Shown here piece by piece: positions 1-9,673 of a stretch of DNA of 64,000 bases. Numbering within the stretch: the stretch's first letter is position 1; each line of letters starts with the position of its first letter. The stretch covers positions 49,970,501 through 50,034,500 of the forward strand of contig NC_077240.1 of NCBI RefSeq assembly GCF_947179165.1, written 5' to 3'. Source of the stretch: Solanum dulcamara (taxonomy: Eukaryota; Streptophyta; Magnoliopsida; Solanales; Solanaceae). The notes under the pieces were generated by a model that was given only the letters and a program-made list of their open reading frames with translations, did no database searches and was not told where the DNA came from. Position numbers and translations under genes: made by a program.

Positions 1-645
1 AGCGATGAAAAATGGGTTGCTGCTAGCTTAGAGTTGAATCGAAATCACTAACTGCAGAAACCCACCTCTGTGATGCTGTTTGATGAATCTTATCTTGATG
101 ATAAAGTTCAATTCCGATAATTCTCTACTGGTACTACTAAATGTGTAATAGAAACCTGTGGCCTAGATACAGAAAGTTAATCTATGCTATATTCTCTGAG
201 TAAGTACTATGTTGTTATCCTTATTATGAAAATTGACATTCCGTAGCATTTGTGAGAAGGAAGCCTAATGTTGGTGTACGAAGCAAGATTAAACAAGGAC
301 ACTGCTGTTGTATCTTTTGTTAAATCTCTTTAGCCCGATGTCTCATGTGGCTAGGGGGTTCAAATTGTTGCTTTTGAATCTATCTGCTAGATCAATTTGG
401 GTATCATGCACATACTTGTGTTTCGGTCTAAAAGAGTGCTATTGATCAAATGATAGTTACTTCAATAGTTGAAACATCAACGGTTTTTGAGGAAATTTCA
501 TATATAGATATAATTTTGACCATAATTATCAGTAGTAGTTATAGTTTGTCTAATTACGATTCTTAGAAATTTTGGAGCCATGTGTTTTTCAAATTTCTTG
601 TATTTGTTAGCTCAATTTTATTGTATTTGTTCACTTAGTTTTATT
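1..645. other. Unassigned AT-rich DNA
   Basis: I recognise nothing definite here. The first 120 bases hold two short open blocks in frame 1 separated by stops, which could be an eroded exon or chance. From about 590 the sequence becomes a loose repeat of tttattgtatttgttcact that leads into the direct repeat that follows. Confidence 0.3.
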
Positions 646-835
646 GTATCTGCTCACTCAATTTAGTTTGTATTACTGAACTCACGTATATTTTATGAGA
701 TACACATATCATTACTTAAAAATCAACCCAACCATTACTATAATCAGATTTTGATCTTAGATACAAACCTGAAAAAATAGGGATAGACACAAACCAGAAA
801 AACTAGGGAAACAACCTAACTACAACATCAAAAAA
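646..835 (+). repeat. Direct repeat, copy 1
   Basis: This block (tgctcactcaatttagt..., ending in aactacaacatcaaaa) recurs at 1186-1352 with about 85% similarity by eye. A MITE lies between the two copies. The duplicated block has no coding signal. Confidence 0.65.
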
Positions 836-852
836 ATTCTTATTTTTATTGG

Positions 853-1172
853 AGAAGGGGTCTAAAATACCCTCGATTATTGGAAATGGTATAAAATCAT
901 CCTCCATTCACCTATTGGCTCCCAAATACCAAATACCTCCGTCATCCACCTTTGGATCTAATATTGACTACTTTTGTTACAAATTATCATTTAAATAATT
1001 TTATTAAATACGTGGTGATTATCTATTGATTATAATTTAATTATTTAAAAACTCACCCATTACTAATTAGAGCCTACCAAAGGTGGATGACAGGGATATT
1101 TGGGAGCCAATTGGTGGATGAAGGATAGTTTATACCATTTGCAATAGTTCGAGGGTATTTCAGCCCCTTTTT
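853..1172. mobile_element. Foldback MITE with about 100-bp inverted arms
   Basis: The left arm (853-960) starts gaaggggtctaaaatacc. The right arm (1070-1172), read in reverse complement, starts aaaggggctgaaatacc. The arms then run in parallel through words such as ggtataaa, atccacc and ggctcccaaata. The AT-rich loop is about 110 bp and has no ORF. This is a common non-autonomous DNA element type in Solanaceae. The target duplication is not clear, so I do not assign a superfamily. Confidence 0.8.
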
Positions 1173-1185
1173 CATAGTTTTGTTA

Positions 1186-1352
1186 TATCCATTCACTCAA
1201 TTTACTCTATATTACTGAACTCACTTATATTTTATGAGATACACTTATATCATCACTTAAAAATCACCCCAACCATTACTATAATCAGATCTTGATCCTA
1301 GATACAAATTAGAAAAACTAGGGATACGACCTAACTACAACATCAAAAGATA
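1186..1352 (+). repeat. Direct repeat, copy 2
   Basis: Second copy of the 646-835 block, sharing tattactgaactcac, attactataatcagat and cctaactacaacatc. Because the MITE lies exactly between the copies, it either landed in a tandem duplication or the flanks were duplicated around it. Confidence 0.65.
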
Positions 1353-1625
1353 TAAGCCAAAAACATTTCAGATACAATACACCTACTATCTAGTTACAAC
1401 TTTGAAAAACACTTGAATCAATTGTTAACAGTTTGTATTCATACGCTCTCCACTTGTATTCATTTGCTCTAGAGTATTAGTTGTTACCAACTTGTATCAC
1501 GTCTATTTTTTCATTCTTATTTCACTTATATTCATTCGTTCTGTTGTATCACTTGTATTCATTCACTCTATTTCATTTGTATTATTTGTTTTACTGGATC
1601 AACTATTACGAGCTTGGATCACTTA
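1353..1625. repeat. AT-rich degenerate tandem tract
   Basis: Words like cttgtattcattcgctct and ttgtatcac recur every 20-40 bases. Two overlapping forward reading frames of 62 and 83 codons cross the tract only because of its composition. They lack any recognisable domain. Confidence 0.45.
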
Positions 1626-2275
1626 TCTATACTATATTAAAAGCACGAAGATCCTACAATGTTGTATGAACTTCTTGCCCTTCATTAAAGAATTCTGCAA
1701 TAGACAAAATAGTCATTTACTATTTTTAAAAATTATTAGTTAATTATTTTTATAATATTTTAAGGACTCCTAAAATATATGAAAAGAGGAGAATAAATAA
1801 TTAAGGATTCCTAAAATATATGGAAAGTGTTGTACATAATTAAGGACTCCTAAAATATATGGAAAGTGGTGTAATTATGAGAAAAATTTATTTTTCTTAA
1901 CCGTGAGGACTTTCAATTTTCTTCTCTCACATCTTTTAGATTGTCATCTTCTGTTTTATCTTAATTCATTTTATTATTGATAATTTTTTAAAACTAATTG
2001 TGTTATATATTATAGTCATATATAATGTAATTTGTTTAGTTTAGAGTGTATTTCGTATATCAATACAAACGTTATTTTCCCTTTTGATATCAATGAAGAC
2101 ATGCCATCACTACATTTAATTTTCTTCATTAATTGTTAATAGTGATGTTCCTCTTTAAGACATTTTTTATATACAAAATTTTACGTTAGTTTTTTTAAAG
2201 TTTCGTACTTAATAATATAACGTACACACAATAATTAACGTGATACATACATGCAAAGCACATACACTAAACTAG
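1626..2275 (+). mobile_element. Putative non-autonomous Helitron
   Basis: The left end is TC (tctatactatattaaaag), the usual form of plant Helitron 5' ends. The right end is ctaaaCTAG, fitting the CTRR rule. The element sits between A (1625) and T (2276), as Helitrons do. A weak short palindrome around atgcaaagcacat precedes the right end. It is weaker than the usual 3' hairpin, which lowers confidence. There is no Rep/helicase coding, so it could move only in trans. Confidence 0.6.
1761..1880 (+). repeat. Three tandem 40-bp units inside the Helitron
   Basis: The word taaggactcctaaaatata starts at 1761, 1802 and 1841 with one or two changes, giving periods of 41 and 39 bp. Internal minisatellites are common in non-autonomous Helitrons. 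Confidence 0.85.
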
Positions 2276-2308
2276 TATTTTATAAAGATACATGAAACAT
2301 ATATCTTA

Positions 2309-2609
2309 GGCATAATATATAAACGTGTCCTTTTACTTGAAGTCAACTGAAATCTATTCCCTTCAATTTTGTATATGCACAAGTAGACACTTAAACTATC
2401 ATAAAGTTGAACAAGTAGACACACACATCCTAAATGACACGTTTGAGCTTGCTAAAACAACTTCAAAAATTGTTTTAAAGTATCATGTTGAACGCGTGTC
2501 TACTTGGTTAACTTTATATTAGTTTAATTGTCTGTTTGTGTATATCCAAAGTTGAAGGGCGTAGATGCCAGTTGAGCCTAAGTTAGATGATACAATTATA
2601 TATTATACC
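2309..2609. mobile_element. Foldback MITE, acgtgtcc/cacaagtagacac type
   Basis: The element is almost entirely an imperfect inverted repeat. The left arm begins ggcataatatata and the right arm in reverse complement begins ggtataatatata. Inside, cacaagtagacacttaaac and tataaagttgaacaagtag pair with the opposite arm. This is a high-copy solanaceous MITE type. A 65-codon reading frame across it is a by-product of the palindrome. Confidence 0.8.
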
Positions 2610-2905
2610 TACATTATAAGAGATACACATAACTTAAATAGTATATACATACAATAGATACAATTTAGTTATATGCTTTCAGATTCGGTCAGAGAAAAGA
2701 AAGGCATCAATGCCAAATAGATCTCATTAGAGAGTACCATGGGAATCACAACAAACAGATGAACATCCCTAATCCGAAATGCATTAGAACACGAAAGAAA
2801 CGTGTATGAAGCTAACTTTATTTATCAACAAGATTTTACTGATTTGCTTTTAGGCGTAAGCAAAGAGATAAAAAAGATCTTCCATATTCTTATGTAAAGA
2901 ATACT
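2610..2905. other. Unassigned spacer
   Basis: AT-rich. The start (gagatacacat, acaatagatac) weakly resembles the 646-835 repeat. The rest, to the LTR that starts at 2906, shows no gene or repeat I recognise. Confidence 0.4.
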
Positions 2906-3498
2906 TGTAACACCCCACAACTTTCCTTTTTAAATCCGAATCTTTCGCCGTTAGTATATAATCTTGAAGCAGGTGGTGTCCCACTTGTGCTTATGTGTTA
3001 AGGTTCACTACAATGAGTGGGAAGTGTATTGGAAGTGGCTTAGGGTCATAAGAGACCTCTAGTACTAAGTTGAGTTCAAAACCTTTCTACCGGTTAAGTT
3101 TTTCGCATTAGTTCATGCAAGGGTAAACTTCAAAAGATCATATCTCCTAAAATATAAAGAATTAGGTTTTCCATACATACCAAATTAAAAGTCTTCGAGT
3201 CTTCTTTCCAACACCTCCAAGTTTGCCTCATTTGGAGGTCTGAGTAAAAGGTTATACAAGTTTTAGTGAAGCTGTTGAAAAGTGGATATGGGACTAAGTC
3301 TGCGACGCGGACTTAGGGACATAATTTTGATCTGGAATAATTTTGAGATAGTAGAGTCCGCGATGTCTCCGAATAGCGGAGTTCTGAAAATCCAACATAG
3401 GAAGAAGGTCCGCGTTGCAGACCTGGAGTGTTATTTTGTCCGAGATTACTTTTTAAGTAGGGGAACTTTAGACTTTTTCCTAACTATTAGTTAATGAA
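2906..3498 (+). mobile_element. LTR fragment C (Ty3/gypsy, TGTAACACCCC type)
   Basis: Starts TGTAACACCCCACAAC, a canonical plant gypsy LTR start. It carries a GTCCGCG/CGCGGAC palindrome block at 3298-3440 and then the anchor ttttagactttttcc...taatgaa, which is shared with both LTRs of element E. It stops exactly where another LTR (TGTAAGACCCC, 3499) begins. The remainder, which in E contains the TATA box, is missing here. Confidence 0.8.
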
Positions 3499-3544
3499 TG
3501 TAAGACCCCGGAAGTTGGAAAGTACCAAAAACATGGAACAAAGT

Positions 3545-4190
3545 AGGGGTGTACATGAACCGGGTTGGTTCGAATTTTTTACAAACCAAACCAAACCATT
3601 TGTATCGGGTTATTAAATCTATAAACCAAACCAAACCAATAAAAATCGGGTTTTTCGATATCAATTTTTTTCGGTTTTTCGGGTTTTTTGGGTTTTTTGG
3701 GTTTTTTCGGATTTCTCGGGTTTTTCATAGTATCTAATAAAAAGCACAGAGCAATGCTTCTTAAAAAGAGTTCTAGTACAAAATATCAACATATAAGATG
3801 GAGGCAGAACACTGTTTGAAGTTTTAACTTTATAATATAACTTTATAAGATGAACTTTTTTTGTATATTATTTAAATCGGCTTCTCAAGTTCAAATCTAA
3901 ATGTAAGAAAGAAAATAAAAATTAAGAAAAAATTTTAAAAAATATTTATAAATTACATTTTAATAAATATTTTTATGTATAACATAATTTAAAAGTAGTA
4001 TATCTATAATCGGGTCGGTTTGGGTTCGGTTTGACTTTTTTTAGTTAAAACCAAACCAACCCTATAATGGTCGGGTTTTTTTTTCAAACACCAAACCAAG
4101 TCAAACCAAACCACTAGTCGGGTTTTTTTTCCGGTTTGGTTCGGTTTGTCGGTTTGGTGCGATTTATCGGTTTGCCCTGTACATCCCTAG
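3545..4190. mobile_element. MULE-type MITE inserted in LTR C2
   Basis: The terminal inverted repeats are aggggtgtacatg at the left and, in reverse complement, ctagggatgtacag at the right. Long arms rich in aaccaaaccaaacc and cgggttttt follow. Flanking 9-mers aacaaagta (3537-3545) and aataaagtt (4191-4199) match at 7 of 9 positions, which fits the 9-bp duplications made by Mutator-like transposases. The coding content is nil. A ggttttttg microsatellite lies at 3677-3710. Confidence 0.8.
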
Positions 4191-4214
4191 AATAAAGTTT
4201 GAAATTCCAGAAAA

Positions 4215-4680
4215 ATATAGAAACTAGCACTAGGTGATGACCATGAAGGCCATCATGGGTCGTGGTCCGCATCACGTCTCGTGGTGAGCCACCGTGGTGG
4301 TGGTTCTGAAACCTAGTCCTGCAGGGATGGGACCACAACGAGGGACCACAGACCATGGTGAGCACCACGACCATAGTGCCCTCTGTGGTGACCCCTCCCA
4401 TAAGGCCCTCAGAAAAATTTCCAAGGAAGAAACCATGAATGGCCACCATGGGTTGTGTAGCTCTTCAAAGACCGTGGTGGGTTCGGTGGTGGTCACTCCT
4501 GCAGGTCATGCATCACGTCCGTGGTTCATGGATCATGTTTCCCTCCACGGACTGTGAAGGTCTCCGTGGAGGAAGTACTGAAACTTTCCCTGCAAACCCC
4601 AAGATTTTTCCTGTAAGTCAGTTATCACAGAACACCACCATGGGTCATGGTGATGATCACGGACCATGATGGGTCCTCCG
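4215..4680 (+). repeat. Inverted-word block, CCATGG/CCACGG type
   Basis: A GC-richer island in an AT-rich LTR. It is built from many copies of short words such as accatgg, ccaccatggg, ccgtggtgg and cacggacc in both orientations, mixed with tcctgcagg. Four overlapping open frames of 74-111 codons on both strands arise from this repetitive composition and show no domain. The homologous place in LTR J carries a different word (atgagtcgt/acgagtcat). Confidence 0.7.
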
Positions 4681-5621
4681 TGCAGCTGAGTCCGGCCAGT
4701 TTTAAGAAGGGTATTTTGATTTTTTCTTGTGTTTAATTAGAAAAGTGTGGTCGTTTTGGGGACTGAATCTAATCTATCTGAATGACCCTACGCCTTTCCC
4801 AACTCATTATTCTCACTCAAATTCTACGACTCAAAACCCTAACCTCTCAAGCTTCCCTCAAGGTCTTCTTCTTCACTAAGAAAAGCTAGGGTTTCATCAC
4901 AAGTCTTCAAGTCCTCACTTTCAAAGCTTGCATTAGGGCTTTGTTCACCAAGGTATGCGGGTCTCGTTCATGGGTTCTTCCACCCATGGAGCCCAAGTAT
5001 TTTTCTAAACCAAATAGCTCACTTTAAATTGTGAATTTTATGGATTTTCGTATTATGATTTTAAATGTATGGATCATTGAATATTTGAAGTTTATTTATC
5101 TATCTTAAAGTATATTGACTCCTAATTCATGGAATGGTTGATTTATCAAGGTCCTATATGAAAGTATGAAAAGGGTTTTAAGGTGTATTGGTGGGTTGTT
5201 TTAAAGATGTCTTAAATGATGCATTCCGTTACTCACATGCTTCTAGCATTGGTTTAAATGATTTGAAAGTTGATTGAATAAAACCCACCTAGTTTCACTA
5301 TATTCCCAATGAAGTTTGAATTGAATGCTTGACTCCAAGTGAATGTTTATGAAAGCAATTTCTTTGATCATAAGGAGTCTTATGGAATGAAAGAATGATG
5401 AAATGATGGATTCTACTTGTGAAAGGCCAATTCTCACTTGTGTGAATCAAGGAAAGGTTTTTAATGAGCTATTCCACTGAATAATGTTTTGATCATCTAA
5501 AGATATGTAAATGATCATGTTCTTATGTTATATGAACTATTTCGTGGGATTTGACTTAGCACCGAATGAGGCTTGAGGTGGGGTTTAGTAAGAGAATCTT
5601 AGTAGCAACCTCTAGTTTCTT

Positions 5622-5866
5622 ATAATGACCCTCCAGGTCATTTTTGAATTTAAGCATTTGTTTCATCGTTTAGAGCGTTTCTATAGTGACCCCAAGTCAT
5701 TTATGACTTGATGGCACTGATTGTTCAGTCTCCAGGTCATTCATTTGGGTTTTTGGCCCGTTTCCCTATTTTGGAGCTTTTATAACTTGAAAAATTGACA
5801 TCGCTCATAACTGTAGGAAAATGAGCTTAGAACAAAATTCTGATGGTTTCGTCAGCTATGGCATGG
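5622..5866 (+). mobile_element. LTR fragment D2 (TGTAATGACCC type)
   Basis: taatgaccctccaggtcat through ggtttcgtcagctatgg matches the first 240 bp of LTR D at 24180 closely. The first bases of the LTR are lost at the junction with C2, and its continuation is cut by element B. No continuation is found beyond element B. Confidence 0.75.
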
Positions 5867-8800
5867 CAACTACACCCCACACTCTTGAGCTCGGAATGTC
5901 TCCTAAGCTTCTTAGAAGTTATCATGTGAGTCGGATAATTTACGACACCATCAAATGACTCTAAGGAAGGGAGAATGTGATACCCTATGGTAGGAAAGGT
6001 TGGAACTAGGGTCATGAGAAGTCGGAAGGAGTTGGAGGCCAAGTAATGAGTCGTAGGACTCGACTTACCCACGTAAGCTACTAACTTGAAAGTCTTACAT
6101 ACCTAATCCACTTGAGTACATACCAAGCTTACGAAGAAAGGATTACATAGGTTCTTAAAATAAGATGAGATTACGAACCCACACGGAGGAGGAGAGAACG
6201 ACATGTGGAAGTAAAAGGAGGCACCACGTGGCAGAATAGGAAAGTGCCACATGGAAGAAGGTGACCCACCTACTTGGGGGTGGGCCCCACTAAGGACACG
6301 TGGCAGCCCCTAATTGGTTGCATGGTTATGTTGGTCCAATAAGGGTTGGACACATGTCTCCCTATGGGGATGACACATGTCACCTTCTAATGTAGCCCAT
6401 ATATGTATATTTATGACTCTTATTTCAGTTCTTCATCCAAAACTTAGCCAAAACCAAAGGAAAGAATCTTAAAGCCTAAGGGAGACTAGCTACGGCAACA
6501 AGGAAAAAAAAGGTAAGTCTCCAATTTTCCTCCATGAATTAATTATCTACGGTGCTCCTCAAATACGTGGAGATGTATATATGTATCTTAATATATCTAC
6601 GAAATCATCTCTTTAGCTTTACGCCTAGAAAAGTAAGAAAGAAGAAGAGAAAAATGATAGGAGCACAAGAAAGGGACCTACGGGTTTGAGCAAGAAGAGG
6701 GGTAACGCCCAATTTTGTTCTGGAATAAATTATTTAGGGTATCCCATGGTGATATCAAAGTGCTTAATAACAATAAATTTCAATTTGGGACAACGAAGAA
6801 GCGATACAAACAGTCCTCTAAAGTTTCAGCACGACAAGGAACTTCCGAGGCTCGTTTGGCGAGTTTTGGCCAATTTCGGGTAAGGTAAGACCTTTCCTTT
6901 CAATTTGGGGTTTATGGTTTTGTTATGAAGGGTATTACACATTGTGTAAGTGTCTGGAAATATCAAAAATTCCATAAATATGCTCGACGATTCGAAACAA
7001 ACTAAATTGGAGTCGTTATAGTTAAATTATAGTAGAAATGAGGCGTTGTGCGTGTGGGGTGCTGATGAAGATGTGTGGTGGTGTGTTGCAGGTCTTAAAA
7101 GTGTTCTAAAATAGGTGTGGGAGCTTCTGGTTGCAGCCACACGATCCTCCACTTCGTATGGTTAAAGATTTTACGAAATAAAGATTAAAGACCCTATTTT
7201 GGTATCGTAATGTTAAGCAAGTTGGTTGGAGCTTATGTTGTGTAATGTTTCCATGTTTTATGTGTATATGAGCTACAGGTTATTGTTGTTGGTTGGATGT
7301 AGTAACTAGGGATGTAATTGGAAATTCGGATAGGGCACGTTATAGGGGAGGTGCTGCCCAATTTTCGTTAACTCCTTAACTAGCTAAAGAACTAATCGAG
7401 AAGATGAGCGGGAGAATGAGTTCTATGAACACTTGGGTGAAACTTATGATGCTGAAAAGTCAAGAGTTATTGATGTTCGTATTGCTTCCATGTTGAATAG
7501 GTTCAAAGGACGACGAGGTGAACGTGATAAAGAGTAACCCGTAAGAGGTATGTGAAGCTTTCTCTTGGCATATTTTTGGCATAAGTATGTAAAGCTTATC
7601 TTTCCCTTCTTTTAGCATGTCTTCAAGTTTAGTAAATGATATGAGCTTGAGAATAAATCTATTCATAAATGCCAAGCGTAATCCACAACCCTTATTTACT
7701 TATTAATGAAAGCACTCTTACTGTACTTGAACTAGGGCTTCTCAAGCCTTCCATACGTTAGGAAGTGAGGAGTACGTAAAGTCTATCTTTATTTTCTTTT
7801 GGCATGTCTTAGTCTTAAGTGGATTGGGTATGTACTGTGAGAATAATTCCATTCATAGAACCCCGGGTAGGGTTCGTTAATCTTATTCACTTCTCGATAT
7901 TCGAACTCCTGCGATAGTCGAGTTATGGACTTGTAAGTCTTCTACATGACAAAAAGTAGTACACGTGAAGCCTATCCCTTCCTTCTCTTGAAACAGTTTA
8001 AGGTAAGTGAAGCAATATATGGTATGAGTTAGAGGTGATTCCATTTATTGGTTTCAGATATAACTTGTGACTCGTATTCACTTCTTTAGGTTAGGATTCT
8101 TAAAGTGGTTAAACTCCTATTCGTCGAGCCTTTTATATGCTGAATAATGATTAGATGTGTAAGCTCCTATACCTAGAGGCTCCTTGACATATATTATGAT
8201 GATATTCGGGAGATGTCTGATATATTACCAAGGTTTACGTACACGTATATGAATTATTATATTATATAGGGATCAGGCCATATGTTCCTCGTCACTAACA
8301 TGTTATATGTATAGGGATTGGGCTGTACGTTCCTCGGCACTAACGTGTTATATGTATAGGGATCTGGCCGTACGTTCCTCGGCACTAACGTGTTATATGT
8401 ATAGGGATCGGGTCGTACGTTCCTCGACACTAACGTGTTATATGTATAGGGATCAGGATGTACGTTCCTCGGCACTAATGTATTATATGAATAGGGATTG
8501 GGCTGTACGTTCCTCGGTACTAACCTGTTATATATATAGATCGGGCCGAACGCTCTTTGGCACTAACCTGTTATATATATGGATCGGACTGTACGTTCCA
8601 CAGTGCTAATAGTATGCATACGCCTATAATGATAAAATGATGTATTTGTTACACTGAGTCCCCGAGTAGGCCAGATACGATATATGATAATGATATGCAT
8701 GACCTTATTTTGTAAGGTGCAAGTACAACACTTTGTTAAATTTTATACTTGTCCCCTGCACCCCTGTGGTAACTATAATTTCCTTATGATGTTTTGTACT

Positions 8801-9380
8801 TTACATACTCAGTACATATGTCGTACTGACCCCCCTTTCTTCGGGGGAGGGGGGGCTGCGTTCATGTTCGCAGGTACAGAGACAGGTTTTAGGAGTCCGC
8901 CAGCTTAAGATTCCGCTCAGCCAGTTTGGAAGAAGCTCTATTATAGGATTCCTCTTAGCTCAGCTGGAAGAGGCTTCATTGTATAGGAGCCTAGTTTTGG
9001 CACTAGCCACTGATGTATATCATCATTTTATTTATTCAGGGGTACGGCGGGGGCCCTGTCTCGCCATATGTTGTCATTATTATTTTTAGAGGTCTGCAGA
9101 CATGTATATGTAGGTTGTGTATGTCTGTTTGATTTAACTGGTCTACATGATATATAATATATGTTATTACATTATGGCGGCCTTGTCGGTTTGCGTGCCC
9201 TTTCATGTTGTGACACAAACAATAAAAAGCTACAAATTTATGAAAATGTTGTCACCTAGTGGGGTTTTGTTACATGATATTACCTTATTTACAGTTCAAT
9301 ATGACCACAGCTGATAAATATGTGTACATGGAGGGGGGGTCCAGGTCGGATCCCAGTCGCGGCCTACGGGGTTGGGTCGC
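5867..9380 (+). repeat. 5' LTR of element B
   Basis: The start is damaged (aactacaccccac instead of tgttacacccc), but from gctcggaatgtctc it aligns with the 3' LTR and with element A. It carries gagtcgtaggactcg (6051), cacatgtc/cacgtgg words at 6210-6385, a TATA-like catatatgtatatttatg (about 6403) and a donor-like aaggtaagt (6511). It also has an 8-unit minisatellite, the conserved ctgacccc...ggggg hairpin (8830-8860) and the terminal ggttgggtcg. Confidence 0.8.
8265..8610 (+). repeat. 45-bp minisatellite in 5' LTR B
   Basis: About eight units containing gggatcgggccgtacgttcc. The landmark cgttcctc recurs at 8283, 8328, 8373, 8418, 8463 and 8508 (period 45), with two shorter units after that. 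Because 45 is divisible by three, both strands stay open (72 codons on the reverse strand, 100 on the forward). These are repeat-generated frames, not proteins. Confidence 0.9.
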
Positions 9381-9500
9381 GATAGGCGAAGTAGAAGATT
9401 GTAAACTAAGGACGTAGCTTCCGTTAAGGGATTGTGGGGAAATAAAAATTGTGAAGAGATGACTTAGGAAGCGGATGAGGAAATGAAACACAAGTATCCA
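9381..9500 (+). pseudogene. Integrase C-terminal relic (element B)
   Basis: From 9381 the translation gives stretches resembling the end of chromovirus integrase, with TKDVASVK followed by a degenerate tail rich in E and K ending MKHKYP. The same place in element A gives TNDVPSVK and ETQVFSP. Two in-frame stops interrupt it. It abuts the LTR end with no PBS or gag in between. Confidence 0.65.
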
Positions 9501-9660
9501 TACCTATCCCTTACGCTACAGGTAAACCCAACCTTTGGGACTCTGATAGTGATGGCTCGATGAAAGTATATGTTATTGCAATGGAATAGAGAAACTCTCC
9601 ATATAGTCTATATAAGATCTTGAGGAAGGTTTTGGTTCACATTCGAAGACGAATGTTCTA

Positions 9661-9673
9661 AAGGGGGGAGGGA
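9661..9673 (+). other. Polypurine tract of element B
   Basis: aaggggggaggga lies directly before TGTTACACC (9674). It is the plus-strand primer site for reverse transcription and it fixes the 3' LTR start. About 15 bases upstream is the typical acgaatgttcta of these families. Confidence 0.85.

Larger units (their letters stand above)
3499..5621 (+). mobile_element. LTR fragment C2 (Ty3/gypsy, TGTAAGACCCC type)
   Basis: Starts TGTAAGACCCCGGAAG, the same family as the reverse-strand LTR of element J. It contains the MITE at 3545-4190, the CCATGG/CCACGG word block at 4215-4680, the anchor gtgtggtcgttttgggga at about 4747, and a pyrimidine-rich leader (aaaccctaacctctcaagc). It then has tgggttcttccacccatgg and, near 5540, gggatttgacttagcaccga, all shared with J, E and G. 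It breaks at 5621 against an unrelated LTR start. Confidence 0.8.

Noticed and set aside
1..120. Exon of a host gene
   Set aside because: Frame 1 is open only in two short blocks separated by a stop, with no splice-site pattern or family I can name. Kept as unassigned.
4114..4669. Four overlapping ORFs of 74-111 codons on both strands
   Set aside because: They lie in the repetitive ccatgg/ccacgg block and MITE end. Composition explains their openness, and no domain is visible.
8257..8609. Repeat proteins on both strands (motif NVRPDPYTYNTLV on one, YRDWAVRSSALTCYM on the other)
   Set aside because: The 45-bp period keeps frames open on both strands. The same array in other LTRs has periods of 40-41 bp and different frames. 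No start context or conserved protein.
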